Shown here: piece after piece, positions 26,576 to 37,251 of the stretch
Layout: each line of letters begins with the position of its first letter
How positions within the stretch are numbered: position 1 is the stretch's first letter
DNA from: Limosilactobacillus urinaemulieris
Lineage (GTDB): Bacteria > Bacillota > Bacilli > Lactobacillales > Lactobacillaceae
DNA length: 64,000 nucleotides
Reading direction: 5' to 3'
Assembly (NCBI RefSeq): GCF_014838745.1
Contig: NZ_JABUXR010000006.1
Coordinates: 1-64,000, forward strand
Made by a program: the position numbers and the translations under genes
Notes under the pieces: generated by a model
Told to the model about the DNA's origin: nothing
Seen by the model: only the letters and a program-made list of their open reading frames with translations
The model's database searches: none

Positions 26576-27418
26576 ATGAAGATTTCAAAATTATTTACAA
26601 AGTTATCAGTGATTGGTTTAGTTAGTGCCGCTGCAATTAGTTCAGCAACAGAAGTTCATGCAGCGACGACGGTTAATGTTGCTGCACCAAACGGTAATCC
26701 GGCATATATTGTTAATACTGATAACGGACCTGAGGGGTATTATGGTGAACTAATCAAAAAAGTTGATCAGGACTTGCCTCAATATAGGTTTAAAACCACC
26801 TTTACGTCTCAAAATGCAGTTTTTTCAGGATTACAAAGTGGAAAGTATGACGTTGCCTTAAATAATTCTTGGTACAATAAGCAACGTTTCCAAACATATT
26901 ATCATACTCAGGCAGTTGGCCTTGACGACTTACGGTTGGTATATAACAAGAATGGGAAGAAAGCGAACTCATTAGATGATGTTGCTAAGAAAAATTTAAA
27001 GTTAGTTCCCGTTTCAACTGATGATGCCCGTTATAGTGTTTTAGAAGACTATAATAAATCACATAGTAAAAAAGTGAACTTGAAAGCGATTGGCGACCAA
27101 TCTTCAGCTGATGCTTTAGCACAAGTGGCTAATGGTAAATATGACGTTGCACTATACCCATACGCTGCTTATAAACAGGTAGCTAATTCCAAGAATGGAA
27201 AGAAATTGACAGTTTCAACATCAATTGATCAGCGTTCAGCTTACTTGCTCTTGCATAAGGACGCTAAGAACAAAAAGTTAACGCGGGCACTGAATAAGGA
27301 AATCAAGAAGTTATACAACGATGGTTATTTGGAAAAGCTGACAAAGAAATATCTCTATGAGAACACCTTTGCTTTGCCAGGTGCTAAGAAGAACTATAAT
27401 GCTGAATTTAATAAGTAA
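26576..27418 (+). CDS. Amino acid ABC transporter substrate-binding protein
   Basis: A 280-residue secreted binding protein (SBP_bac_3 family) with a classical signal peptide ending EVHA-AT; there is no lipobox cysteine, so it is not predicted to be a lipoprotein. The mature part is Lys-rich and contains no cysteine at all. Retention at the surface may be by charge, as reported for the basic cystine-binding protein BspA of L. fermentum. It is the last gene of the attenuated operon. The ligand is unproven. Confidence 0.88.
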   Translation: MKISKLFTKLSVIGLVSAAAISSATEVHAATTVNVAAPNGNPAYIVNTDNGPEGYYGELIKKVDQDLPQYRFKTTFTSQNAVFSGLQSGKYDVALNNSWYNKQRFQTYYHTQAVGLDDLRLVYNKNGKKANSLDDVAKKNLKLVPVSTDDARYSVLEDYNKSHSKKVNLKAIGDQSSADALAQVANGKYDVALYPYAAYKQVANSKNGKKLTVSTSIDQRSAYLLLHKDAKNKKLTRALNKEIKKLYNDGYLEKLTKKYLYENTFALPGAKKNYNAEFNK

Positions 27419-27464
27419 TAAAAAAGGCTAAGAAGAAATTAATTCCTTCCTAGTCTTTTTGATT
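27419..27464. terminator. Terminator between the ABC operon and the broken ldh
   Basis: AAAAAGGCTAAGAAG pairs imperfectly with CTTCCTAGTCTTTTT across a nine-base loop. A-rich and T-rich flanks allow use in both directions. Confidence 0.75.
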
Positions 27465-27485
27465 GTTTATATTAATAAGTAAAGG

Positions 27486-28461
<976 letters not shown>

Positions 28462-28590
28462 TCATCCAGTAAATATGCTATTTGAGATTTCTCTCACATG
28501 ACTAATTATAACATTCCTTGTGAAAAAAGCTATTAAATTCGGAATTATTGTCATTTTTTGTGGAAACTAGCTAATAATTGCTAGCTTTAC

Positions 28591-28770
28591 TTATGATTGA
28601 AGACCACTGATTAGTATGATAAAAAGGGCAATTACGATTGCAGGGATTAGCAAGGCATGAAAAATGAAGCCGACTACGAAAATTAAAAAGAGCAATCCCA
28701 AAATTTTGAGTGTAAAAACACCTAATTTCCACATGATCCATAGAATTAATAGCGTGATCAAAATCCCCAA
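28591..28770 (-). CDS. Small hydrophobic membrane protein, unknown
   Basis: A 59-residue protein that is almost entirely hydrophobic (two to three membrane segments, ending LFIILISGLQS). I chose TTG at 28770 because AGGAGG lies eight bases upstream and an extended -10 (TGC-TATAAT) lies further upstream, within the longer open frame. Function is not recognisable. It stands alone, divergent from the next gene and downstream of the broken ldh on the same strand. Confidence 0.55.
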   Translation of the reverse strand: MGILITLLILWIMWKLGVFTLKILGLLFLIFVVGFIFHALLIPAIVIALFIILISGLQS

Positions 28771-28925
28771 ATTTAGTAACCTCCTATTCTCAATTAATGA
28801 GGGAATTATAGCATTTTTCAAATTGAAAAGATTAATTTACGTTAACCTTTTGCACAATCTTAACCATGTGATAAAATGGAACATATGTTAATGAATTGAT
28901 TATATAAAAGGAGGAGGTGATTACC

Positions 28926-29249
28926 GTGTTGAATCAAACGAAGCGTTTTATGCGTGACAATGACTTGATGTACAAGAAAGAATATATTCGGCCGATGATG
29001 ACGCCACAGCATGTATATGTTTTTCGGTTTGGGAAGCATCGATTGAACAATCGGGTAATCATTCGTTACTCCCATACATGGACGGGGCGATTGAAGATTA
29101 ATGAGATCGATGTTCGCCTGCACCACCAACATCATCCACGAATTTTTCGGACTGAAGCTGACTTGATTGAATATTTAAGAAGTCACTTTACCAAAAAAGA
29201 TGATGAGGAGAATTCATCGCAGCCTGCTAATTTTGAGAATGAAGAATAG
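28926..29249 (+). CDS. Conserved-type hypothetical cytosolic protein
   Basis: A 107-residue basic protein rich in Arg and His (MRDNDLMYKKEYIRPMMT, RLHHQHHPRIF) with an acidic tail (KKDDEENSSQ). There are no membrane segments. A near-perfect ribosome binding site, GGAGGTGAT, precedes GTG at 28926. I do not recognise a domain; it resembles small lactobacillar proteins of unknown function next to prmA. It is separated from prmA by a terminator. Confidence 0.65.
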   Translation: MLNQTKRFMRDNDLMYKKEYIRPMMTPQHVYVFRFGKHRLNNRVIIRYSHTWTGRLKINEIDVRLHHQHHPRIFRTEADLIEYLRSHFTKKDDEENSSQPANFENEE

Positions 29250-29264
29250 GTGAGCGATATTACT

Positions 29265-29293
29265 GTGACCATCATATTGGTGGTCATTTTTTA
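29265..29293 (+). terminator. Terminator upstream of prmA
   Basis: TGACCATC and GGTGGTCA pair around ATATT, followed by TTTTTTATTT. Confidence 0.75.
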
Positions 29294-29312
29294 TTTAATA
29301 AAGGAGAACAAT

Positions 29313-30227
29313 ATGGATTGGACAGCGGTAAAAGTAATTACTTCTAGTGAAGCAGTTGAAGCAGTAAGTTATATTTTAACTAATGAGGGAGCGGTCGGAG
29401 TTCAAATTGATGATGCAAAGGATTTCGCTAATTTAAAGCCTGGCCGCTATGGAAAATATGGAGAAATCATTGATCCACAGGAAATCCCCCACCGGGAAAG
29501 CGAGGCTGCGGTTACCGGATACTTCCCGCAAAATGTTTTTGTTCCCGAACTTGTTTCAACAATTAAGGAACGAGTTGCTAAACTTAAGGACTACCAACTT
29601 GATCCGGGAGCAGGCCTTGTGATCACAGAAGCAGTTAATAATAAGGATTGGGCAACTGTTTGGCAAAAATACTATCACCCATTGCGAGTAACCAACCAAT
29701 TAACAATTGTTCCTCAATGGGAGAACTATCAACCACATTCCGCTAATGAGAAATTAATCGTTTTGGATCCAGGGATGGTCTTTGGAACGGGAACTCACCC
29801 AACGACGCGCTTAATGATTGAAGCACTCGAAATTGTTGCTCGTGGTGGTGAATCAATGATTGATGTTGGTACGGGTTCTGGAGTCTTGAGTATTGCAGCA
29901 AAACAACTTGGGGTAGGACGGATAGATGCTTATGATATTGATGAGGTGGCTGTCCAATCCGCAAAGAAGAACATTGGTTTAAATCCGGTTGCTGCTGACG
30001 TTAAGGTTGGTGTTAATAGTCTGCTCGATGGAATTCATACCCAGGTGGACCTAATCGTTGCAAATATTTTAGCGGAAATAATTGTTCCATTAATTCCTCA
30101 GGCATTTGAAAATTTAAAACCAGGTGGTCGGTTCCTCGTTTCTGGAATTATTAAAGATAAGGCAGACTTGGTTGAACGGGAATTAAAGAGCCACCACTTT
30201 GTTACTGAATTGTCGAAGAATAGTTAG
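29313..30227 (+). CDS. prmA: Ribosomal protein L11 methyltransferase
   Basis: SAM-dependent methyltransferase modifying ribosomal protein L11. The 304-residue product has the PrmA N-terminal domain. Its catalytic domain contains [14 protein letters not shown], the SAM motif [13 protein letters not shown] (about residue 182) and [14 protein letters not shown]. It ends abruptly at ELSKNS, without the usual C-terminal strand with a Trp and hydrophobic residues. Reading through the TAG would add RFVVQLFSSY and give about 315 residues, close to family length. The start is ATG 29313 after AAGGAG. Confidence 0.9.
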   Translation: MDWTAVKVITSSEAVEAVSYILTNEGAVGVQIDDAKDFANLKPGRYGKYGEIIDPQEIPHRESEAAVTGYFPQNVFVPELVSTIKERVAKLKDYQLDPGAGLVITEAVNNKDWATVWQKYYHPLRVTNQLTIVPQWENYQPHSANEKLIVLDPGMVFGTGTHPTTRLMIEALEIVARGGESMIDVGTGSGVLSIAAKQLGVGRIDAYDIDEVAVQSAKKNIGLNPVAADVKVGVNSLLDGIHTQVDLIVANILAEIIVPLIPQAFENLKPGGRFLVSGIIKDKADLVERELKSHHFVTELSKNS

Positions 30228-30277
30228 CGGTTTGTGGTACAATTATTTTCATCATATTAAGTATAGGAAGTTAGGTT

Positions 30278-30622
30278 ATGGATTGGCTAAAAAAAGTTGA
30301 AAATAGTAAAAGCATTGCTGTATGGGGATTTGGGATCCTTTTTGGAATTATTCTTCCATTATTTAGCGATAAATTTCGGTTAATTCATCGTGTATGGATG
30401 GTTGGTTTTTTCCTGTTCTTGGTTAATATGCTTTTTGGTATTTGGCTCGGTCAATATATAAAGAAAAATGGCCTGAAATGGTGGAACCTGTTGGTATTTC
30501 CAGTTTTATACCTCTTTGTTTCATACGTATTTATGCCAAGGTACACTGTTTATTTTGCTCTATTCTATTTAGGAGTTACTTACCTAGCTTGGTCGATTAG
30601 TTCACAGGGCCAGCCAAAGTAG
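30278..30622 (+). CDS. Membrane protein of unknown function
   Basis: A 114-residue protein with four hydrophobic segments and a basic N-terminus (MDWLKKVENSKS). I recognise no domain. It lies between prmA and the (p)ppGpp synthetase gene, 21 bp before the latter's start, so it is probably co-transcribed. A TGG-TACAAT box at 30233-30241 may be its promoter. Confidence 0.7.
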   Translation: MDWLKKVENSKSIAVWGFGILFGIILPLFSDKFRLIHRVWMVGFFLFLVNMLFGIWLGQYIKKNGLKWWNLLVFPVLYLFVSYVFMPRYTVYFALFYLGVTYLAWSISSQGQPK

Positions 30623-30643
30623 TTTAGATTGGAGGGTGGCACA

Positions 30644-32881
30644 TTGTCAGAGGTTAAAGAGTTATCACATGAAGATGTCCTTAAAATGGTTTCTTCATAT
30701 ATGAATGATGAGCATGTCGCTTTAGTTGAACGGGCATACCGGTTTGCTGCTGTTTGTCATCGAGACCAGCGGCGAAAATCAGGTGAGCCGTATATCATTC
30801 ACCCAATTCAAGTTGCGGGAATCTTAGCTGATCTTCATATGGATCCAGAGACGGTTTGTGCTGGGTACCTTCACGATATTGTTGAAGATACTGGGGCAAC
30901 TTTAGATGACATTAAGGAGCTGTTTGGGCCAACAATTGCCCTGATTGTTGATGGTGATACTAAGTTAGGAAAAATCCAGTATAAATCAAATAAGGAGCAG
31001 ATGGCTGCTACCCACCGTAAACTGCTGCTTGCAATGTCTAAAGATATTCGTGTGATGATTGTTAAGCTTGCTGATCGGCTTCATAATATGCGAACCCTTC
31101 AGCATTTACGGCCGGATAAGCAGCGGCGGATTTCAAACGAAACTTTAGAAATTTATGCGCCAATTGCTGATCGATTAGGAATTAGTACCATTAAATGGGA
31201 GTTAGAGGATCTCTCTCTTCGTTACCTTAATCCGCAACAATACTACCGGATTGTCCATTTAATGAATTCGCGGCGGGATCAGCGAGTAGAATATATTGAT
31301 GAGGCCATTACAGAAATTAAAAAGGCAATTAGTGACCTCAACTTAGGACCAAACGTTGAAATATATGGTCGGCCTAAACATATTTACTCAATTTACCGCA
31401 AAATGGTTAACCAGCATAAACAGTTTAGTCAAATTTATGATCTGTTGGCAGTACGGATCGTTGTTGATTCGATTAAGGATTGTTATGCAGCCTTAGGAGC
31501 AATCCACACTAACTGGAAGCCGATGCCAGGAAGGTTTAAGGACTATATTGCAATGCCTAAAGCAAATGGCTACCAATCATTGCATACGACGATCATGGGC
31601 CCTGGAGGTAAACCGCTAGAAGTTCAGATTAGAACTCACCATATGCATCAAGTTGCAGAATATGGGGTTGCAGCACACTGGGCTTATAAGGAAGGAAAAA
31701 CTAACGGAATTCAACAAACTCGCGATAGCCAAAAGTTGAACGTGGTTAAGGAAATTCTCGAACTACGTAGCGAAAGTGATGGTACTGATGAATTTATGCA
31801 GGGGGTCCAAAGTGATATCTTTGCTGATAAGGTCTATGCTTTCACGCCTAAGGGTGATGTAATTGAATTGCCACAAGGGTCAGGACCGCTTGATATGGCT
31901 TACCAAATTCATACTGAAGTTGGTAACCACACAACAGGAGCCAAGGTTAATGGTCGGATTGTCCCTCTAGACTACGAAATCAAAACCGGCGATATTGTGG
32001 ATATTCTGACTTCTTCTTCATCTGCCGGACCGAGTCGTGATTGGTTGGAGCTTGTGTCCACACGACGGGCACGGAATAAGATTCGGCAATTCTTTAGAGC
32101 TCATGATCGAGAAGCAAATATTGAAGAAGGTAAGCGAATGATTGAACGGGAGATCCGAGAAGCCGGCTTTGACCCGTTTGCTTTGATGACTGAAGAAAAG
32201 AACGAAGAAGTGGCCAACCAGATGCACTATCAAAACAGTGATGATATGTTCGCTACAATTGGCTTTGGGGATATGGCACCGGTTGGCGTGCGGAATCGGT
32301 TCACCGCTGATGTAAGAAAAAAGGAAGAAGATTCACGGAAACAGGCTGCTGAGAAAGCCGTCCTTGAAGAACATGCAACGTTAGAAAAGCCTGATCAACG
32401 AGAGAAAAAGAAACAGGCTAAGGAGACGAGTGAAGGCATTGTTGTTGAAGGCGTTGATAATTTATTGACTCGTCTTAGTCACTGTTGTAGTCCAGTTCCC
32501 GGTGATGACATTGTTGGTTATATTACTAAAGGACGTGGTGTATCGGTTCACCGTTCAGATTGCCCCAATATTAAAGCTGCCGAGAAGAGTGGTCAACGAA
32601 TTATTCATGTTTATTGGGCTAATCCAAATGGGGATAAGACGAACTATAACTCGAACATTGAAGTTCAGGGTTATAATCGGAGCGGCTTATTAAACGATGT
32701 CCTTCGTTCAGTAAATAACACTACAAAATTCTTAAACTCCGTAAACGGGAAGGTTGACCACAATAAGATGGTCACCATTAGTATGACAATTGGTGTTCGT
32801 AACCTTCATCAATTGCAGTTTATTATGGATTCGTTAAAGAATATTAAGGATGTTTATGTAGTTAAGCGAACCATTCGTTAG
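30644..32881 (+). CDS. relA: Bifunctional (p)ppGpp synthetase/hydrolase
   Basis: The stringent-response enzyme, about 745 residues. An N-terminal HD hydrolase domain (HPIQVAGIL, HDIVEDTGAT) is followed by the synthetase domain (YGRPKHIYSIYRKM, YQSLHTTI). TGS (about 395-455: VYAFTPKGDVIELPQGSGPLDMAY), a zinc-finger-like region (RLSHCCSPVPGD, HRSDCPN) and a C-terminal ACT domain complete it. Intact HD residues suggest real hydrolase activity. The likely start is TTG 30644, eight bases after GGAGGG. dtd follows after 15 bp, the usual Firmicute order. Confidence 0.95.
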   Translation: MSEVKELSHEDVLKMVSSYMNDEHVALVERAYRFAAVCHRDQRRKSGEPYIIHPIQVAGILADLHMDPETVCAGYLHDIVEDTGATLDDIKELFGPTIALIVDGDTKLGKIQYKSNKEQMAATHRKLLLAMSKDIRVMIVKLADRLHNMRTLQHLRPDKQRRISNETLEIYAPIADRLGISTIKWELEDLSLRYLNPQQYYRIVHLMNSRRDQRVEYIDEAITEIKKAISDLNLGPNVEIYGRPKHIYSIYRKMVNQHKQFSQIYDLLAVRIVVDSIKDCYAALGAIHTNWKPMPGRFKDYIAMPKANGYQSLHTTIMGPGGKPLEVQIRTHHMHQVAEYGVAAHWAYKEGKTNGIQQTRDSQKLNVVKEILELRSESDGTDEFMQGVQSDIFADKVYAFTPKGDVIELPQGSGPLDMAYQIHTEVGNHTTGAKVNGRIVPLDYEIKTGDIVDILTSSSSAGPSRDWLELVSTRRARNKIRQFFRAHDREANIEEGKRMIEREIREAGFDPFALMTEEKNEEVANQMHYQNSDDMFATIGFGDMAPVGVRNRFTADVRKKEEDSRKQAAEKAVLEEHATLEKPDQREKKKQAKETSEGIVVEGVDNLLTRLSHCCSPVPGDDIVGYITKGRGVSVHRSDCPNIKAAEKSGQRIIHVYWANPNGDKTNYNSNIEVQGYNRSGLLNDVLRSVNNTTKFLNSVNGKVDHNKMVTISMTIGVRNLHQLQFIMDSLKNIKDVYVVKRTIR

Positions 32882-32896
32882 TGAGGAGGAAAAGTA

Positions 32897-33334
32897 GTGA
32901 GAGTAGTTTTACAGAAAGTCAACCATGCTTCAGTTTCAATTGACGGTGAAGTCGTTGGGGCAATTAAGCGTGGCTATATGTTATTAGTTGGTTTTGCTCC
33001 TGATGATGGGGATGAACAGCTAGATTACCTTGTTCATAAAATTGTTAATCTCCGCGTCTTTGAGGATCAAAATGGTAAAATGAACCTTGGCCTTCGAGAT
33101 GTTGACGGTGCGATCCTTTCCATTTCACAATTTACCTTGTATGCTGATACAAGACATGGTAATCGCCCCGGGTTTACTGATGCAGCTCGTCCAGAAATTG
33201 CCGAGCCGCTTTATCAGCGATTTAATGAAAAACTGGCTGCTACTGGTGTTCATGTTGAAACTGGTCAGTTTGGTGCCGAAATGAAGGTTGATCTGGAAAA
33301 TGACGGACCAACGACGATAATTTATGAGAAATAA
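32897..33334 (+). CDS. dtd: D-aminoacyl-tRNA deacylase
   Basis: Removes D-amino acids wrongly attached to tRNA. The 145-residue product has the family's usual size and carries the SQFTLYADTRHGNRPGF motif and the C-terminal NDGPTTIIYEK. A GTG start follows GAGGAGGAAAAG. Co-transcribed with relA. Confidence 0.95.
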   Translation: MRVVLQKVNHASVSIDGEVVGAIKRGYMLLVGFAPDDGDEQLDYLVHKIVNLRVFEDQNGKMNLGLRDVDGAILSISQFTLYADTRHGNRPGFTDAARPEIAEPLYQRFNEKLAATGVHVETGQFGAEMKVDLENDGPTTIIYEK

Positions 33335-33344
33335 ATAGTACGAA

Positions 33345-33389
33345 AAATGGTCTCCAAAGGACGGTAAAGCCGAACTTTGGAGACCATTT
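33345..33389. terminator. Bidirectional terminator between dtd and the kinase gene
   Basis: Perfect 15-bp arms AAATGGTCTCCAAAG and CTTTGGAGACCATTT around a 15-base loop. Confidence 0.9.
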
Positions 33390-33399
33390 ACATTAATTA

Positions 33400-34251
33400 T
33401 TAATAGCTGCTTAAAATGTTATCGACTGCGGGACCATAACTTTCACCAAATAAGATTAGGTGCATGCAGAGATAATAAAACCTGTACCAGGGAAGTCGTT
33501 CGTTAATTCCTGGGGTGATTGGATATATGGCATTATAGCCGCGGTAAAATTGATCGTCGAACCCACCGAAGACTGTTGTCATAGCTAGATCAAATTCACG
33601 ATCACCATAAACGCAATCTGGATCAATTAAGTATGGCTGGTGAGTTTGGCTAAACATAAAGTTTCCGGCCCAGAGATCACCGTGTAGCAGGCTAGGCTGA
33701 ACCTCATGTGTAGAATAGTAATTGTCAAATTTGGCAATCATTCGGTCAAAATGTTCTTGTCGCCACTTATTCCAGCGATCTTGCTTTATCGCTGCCGAGA
33801 TCTCTGGCTTTAATCGTTGGTTAATGTAAAAATCACGCCAACTGGGATTCCACTGGTTATTTTTAACCAATACCTTTGTTTGATGGTTGTCCATAAAGCC
33901 AAATTCTTCTCTTCGCTGTTGGTGCATTTTAGCAACTTCTTGACCAAGTGCGTATTGATCACCGACACCACTATTGATCCAATTTAATATTAGGTAAGCA
34001 TCACCATCAATTTCACCATTAGCAACAGGGGTAGGGACATTAGCTATTTTGCCGATTTCTCGTAATCCGGCGATTTCATGATCGAAATATGATGCCTGAT
34101 GATTTGGCTGAACTTTGACAAAGTATGTCGCCTGGTTAGTAGTGATTTGGTAGGCTAGATTAATATCGCCACCGCTAACTGACTGGCAACTGGTAATATT
34201 GTCTAGCGGTAACTGTGATAACCAGCTACTAGATAATTGATGATTAATCAA
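33400..34251 (-). CDS. Fructosamine kinase family protein
   Basis: An aminoglycoside-phosphotransferase-fold kinase of 283 residues. It has SVSGGDINLAYQI at the nucleotide end, the catalytic LLHGDLWAGNFMF (about residue 195) and LIDPDCVYGDREFDLAM. It probably phosphorylates ketoamines to reverse protein or amino acid glycation. The likely start is TTG 34251 after AAGAAGG; a GTG at 34260 overlaps the ribosome binding site. It lies inverted between dtd and aspS, where many Firmicutes carry hisS. Confidence 0.85.
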   Translation of the reverse strand: MINHQLSSSWLSQLPLDNITSCQSVSGGDINLAYQITTNQATYFVKVQPNHQASYFDHEIAGLREIGKIANVPTPVANGEIDGDAYLILNWINSGVGDQYALGQEVAKMHQQRREEFGFMDNHQTKVLVKNNQWNPSWRDFYINQRLKPEISAAIKQDRWNKWRQEHFDRMIAKFDNYYSTHEVQPSLLHGDLWAGNFMFSQTHQPYLIDPDCVYGDREFDLAMTTVFGGFDDQFYRGYNAIYPITPGINERLPWYRFYYLCMHLILFGESYGPAVDNILSSY

Positions 34252-34318
34252 AATGAACACCTTCTTTTGACCTATATTTTAAACTTTTACTGGGAGAAAG
34301 CCAATGGAACGGTAACTA

Positions 34319-34347
34319 TTGACATTTTTAGTGAACTCGGGTACTGT
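34319..34347 (+). promoter_or_regulatory. aspS promoter
   Basis: A perfect TTGACA (34319-34324), a 17-nt spacer and TACTGT (34342-34347), starting a leader that contains the T-box. Confidence 0.6.
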
Positions 34348-34359
34348 AAGAATGTAATT

Positions 34360-34570
34360 TTAATACTAATAGCCAATGATAAAGAATGCTTATTTACCTT
34401 AGTCAGCAGCGAGTGGGAAGTGGTGGAAGCCCATGACATTAGGCGATAATTGACGCTTTTGAGGCTGGGCATTTGTCCCCGTCGGTAGTTCGACGTTACC
34501 AATGAGTGATACTAAGGTGGTACCGTGCATAAAGCACCCTTATGAAAGATAGGGGTGCTTTTTTTATTAG
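34360..34570 (+). promoter_or_regulatory. T-box riboswitch of aspS (Asp specifier)
   Basis: The antiterminator core AAGGTGGTACCGTG (34514-34527) is directly followed by a terminator (AAGCACCC / GGGGTGCTT plus seven T). Stem I elements are visible upstream, including the distal-loop segment GAGTGGGAAGTGGTGGAAGCCC-like at about 34409-34430 (AGTGGTGGAAG). A GAC triplet at 34452-34454 fits the specifier position and codes Asp, matching the downstream gene. Uncharged tRNA-Asp would stabilise the antiterminator. Confidence 0.88.
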
Positions 34571-34622
34571 AAATTAGTATTAACACTACCAATCTAAAAA
34601 TGGTTAAAGAGGTAATTAGAGA

Positions 34623-36410
34623 ATGAAGAGAACTAATTACGCTGGTGAAACCAGTGAAAAACAAGTAGGCCAAGAAGTTGTTCTTAAAGGCTGGGTTGCT
34701 AAACGTCGTAATCTTGGTGGCTTGATTTTTATTGATCTGTGGGATCGAGAAGGAATCGTTCAGTTGGTCTTTAACGAAAAAGAAAACCCTGAAGCATTTA
34801 AGGTTGCCAATGCGGTTCGGAACCAATATGTTCTTGAAGTTCAGGGAAAGGTTCAATTGCGGGCTGAAAAAGAAATTAACCCTGAGATGAAGACCGGGAA
34901 AGTTGAAGTTGCGGTTGATCAGATTAAGGTTCTGGCAAAGTCTGAAACAACGCCATTTGACATTACTGATGACGTTGATGCAAGTGAAGATTTACGGATG
35001 AAGTACCGTTACCTTGATCTCCGTCGTCCTGAAATGATGAAGAATTTGATGCTGCGAAGTAAGGTTACGTCTGTTGTTCACCATTACTATGATAATCAAG
35101 GGTTCATGGACGTTGAAACACCGGACTTAACCCGTTCTACCCCAGAAGGTGCTCGTGATTATATTGTCCCATCACGTGTTTATCCAGGACATTTCTACGC
35201 TTTGCCACAATCGCCACAATTATTTAAGCAATTACTTATGGCCGCTGGAGTTGATAAGTATTATCAAATCGCACGATGCTTCCGGGATGAAGATTTACGT
35301 GGTGACCGCCAACCTGAATTTACTCAAATTGATACGGAAATGAGTTTTGCTACTCCTGAGGATATTCAAACGGTAACTGAAGGATTAATTAAGAAGGTTA
35401 TGAAGGAAGTCTTGGGTGTCGATGTTAAAACTCCATTTCCACGGATGGAGTGGCAGGAATCAATGGATAAGTATGGTTCTGATAAACCCGATACTCGATT
35501 TGGGATGTTAATCCATGACTTATCATCAATTGTTAAGGACAGTTCATTTAAGGTCTTTTCTGGAACTGTAGCCAAAGGAAACTTTGTTCGGGCAATCTGT
35601 GTTCCTGGTGGGGCTGACAAGTACTCCCGGAAAGACATTTCTAAGAAGGAAGAGTATATTAAGCGTTTCGGTGCTAAGTGTCTCGCCTGGGTCAAGGTTA
35701 CTGAAGACGGCTATTCTGGTCCAATTGCAAAGTTTATTAATGATAATGCTGATGCAATCAATGAAGAAATGGGTGCTAAGCCGGGAGACTTAATTCTCTT
35801 TGTTGCTGATTCATTCCACGTTGTTTGTGATGCTCTTGGCTACTTACGTCGTGAGATTGCTAAGGAGCAAGATATGATTGCGCCTAACCAGTGGAATTAT
35901 CTCTGGGTTGTTAACTGGCCAATGTTTGAATATGATGAAGGGTTTGGAAAGTGGATTGCAGCTCACCACCCATTCACCATGTTAAACGAAGAAGATCTTC
36001 ATTATCTTGAAGATGGTGAAGATCCCCACAAGGCTCATGCCCAGAGTTACGATATTATTCTTAATGGTCAAGAAATTGGTGGTGGCTCAATCCGGATTCA
36101 TGATCCAAAAGTTCAAGAAAAAGTTCTGAAGGCATTGGGCTACACTAAGGAACGCGCAGAAGCTCGCTTTGGCTTCCTCCTCAAGGCATTAACAATGGGA
36201 ATGCCTCCTGAAGGTGGATTAGCCTTCGGGTTAGATCGTTGGGTAATGTTACTTGCACAAGCAGATAATATTCGTGATGTCATTCCATTCCCTAAGAATT
36301 CTAAGGCTGTTGAACCATTAACGGCCGCACCTGGTAAGGTTAGTCAACAACAGTTGGATGACTTAAAGGTTCAGTTTGATGATCAAGTTGATTATAAGCA
36401 GGATAAATAA
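34623..36410 (+). CDS. aspS: Aspartyl-tRNA synthetase
   Basis: A class II synthetase charging tRNA-Asp. The 595-residue product has the bacterial-type layout: an N-terminal OB-fold anticodon-binding domain, motif 2 ([18 protein letters not shown]), a GAD insertion, and motif 3 ([13 protein letters not shown]). The start ATG follows GAGGTAATTAGAGA. It is monocistronic here with a T-box leader; hisS, its usual partner, is not adjacent. Confidence 0.97.
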   Translation: MKRTNYAGETSEKQVGQEVVLKGWVAKRRNLGGLIFIDLWDREGIVQLVFNEKENPEAFKVANAVRNQYVLEVQGKVQLRAEKEINPEMKTGKVEVAVDQIKVLAKSETTPFDITDDVDASEDLRMKYRYLDLRRPEMMKNLMLRSKVTSVVHHYYDNQGFMDVETPDLTRSTPEGARDYIVPSRVYPGHFYALPQSPQLFKQLLMAAGVDKYYQIARCFRDEDLRGDRQPEFTQIDTEMSFATPEDIQTVTEGLIKKVMKEVLGVDVKTPFPRMEWQESMDKYGSDKPDTRFGMLIHDLSSIVKDSSFKVFSGTVAKGNFVRAICVPGGADKYSRKDISKKEEYIKRFGAKCLAWVKVTEDGYSGPIAKFINDNADAINEEMGAKPGDLILFVADSFHVVCDALGYLRREIAKEQDMIAPNQWNYLWVVNWPMFEYDEGFGKWIAAHHPFTMLNEEDLHYLEDGEDPHKAHAQSYDIILNGQEIGGGSIRIHDPKVQEKVLKALGYTKERAEARFGFLLKALTMGMPPEGGLAFGLDRWVMLLAQADNIRDVIPFPKNSKAVEPLTAAPGKVSQQQLDDLKVQFDDQVDYKQDK

Positions 36411-36426
36411 TTAGCAGGATCAAATT

Positions 36427-36470
36427 AAAAATGGACAGAGAAAACGGTTTGTTTTTTCTGTCCATTTTTA
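36427..36470 (+). terminator. Terminator between aspS and glnQ-like gene
   Basis: AAAAATGGACAGA and TCTGTCCATTTTT arms with an A/T-rich inner stem; it can serve both convergent genes. Confidence 0.88.
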
Positions 36471-36510
36471 ATTTTACTGGATATTATCAATGCTTATTAT
36501 AGAGCCTTGA

Positions 36511-37251
36511 TTACTTTAGAATCTTCTTTAAGAATTCCTTTGCCCGGTCACTTGTTGGATGGGCAAAAAATTCATCTGGCTTACCAGTTTCCTGAATATA
36601 ACCATCGGCCATAAACCAGATTTGATCTGCTACCTCATGAGCAAATCCCATTTCATGAGTAACAACTACCATTGTCATTCCAGAATCAGCGAGATCATGC
36701 ATTACAGTTAGCACTTCATCAACCATTTCTGGATCAAGGGCACTTGTTGGTTCATCAAAGAGCATTACTTCGGGATCCATCGCTAAAGCACGAGCAATTG
36801 CTACCCGTTGCTTTTGCCCACCAGATAGCTGGTCAGGATATTGCTTTGCCTTTTCCGCTAGACCGACTTTCTCCAAAAGTTTCATTCCAGTTTCTTCGGC
36901 CTGCTTCTCGGGAATGTTTTTAACCTTCATTGGTGCTAGTTTAATGTTTTCAATCACGTTCATATTTGGGAAGAGGTTAAATCCCTGGAAAACCATTCCC
37001 ATCTTTTCCCGTAACTGATTAAGTTGCTTATCGTTGATCTTAGTTAAGTCTTTTCCCTCAAAGAATACCTTGCCGCTAGTTGGCTGTTCGAGACAGTTCA
37101 GGCAACGAAGGAAGGTACTTTTACCAGCACCAGAGGGACCAATGACACAGATAACCTGACCCTTATCGACATGTTCAGTGATATCTTTAAGGACAGTGTT
37201 ATTCTTAAACTTTTTTTGCAAATTTTGAATTTCAATCATTTTAGTGGACAT
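36511..37251 (-). CDS. glnQ: Glutamine/polar amino acid ABC transporter ATPase
   Basis: A 246-residue ATPase with Walker [10 protein letters not shown], signature LSGGQKQR, Walker [14 protein letters not shown] and switch His in [10 protein letters not shown]. It closely follows the GlnQ pattern. Its start overlaps the end of the fused binding-protein/permease gene by 11 bp, so the two are translationally coupled. Confidence 0.92.
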   Translation of the reverse strand: MSTKMIEIQNLQKKFKNNTVLKDITEHVDKGQVICVIGPSGAGKSTFLRCLNCLEQPTSGKVFFEGKDLTKINDKQLNQLREKMGMVFQGFNLFPNMNVIENIKLAPMKVKNIPEKQAEETGMKLLEKVGLAEKAKQYPDQLSGGQKQRVAIARALAMDPEVMLFDEPTSALDPEMVDEVLTVMHDLADSGMTMVVVTHEMGFAHEVADQIWFMADGYIQETGKPDEFFAHPTSDRAKEFLKKILK

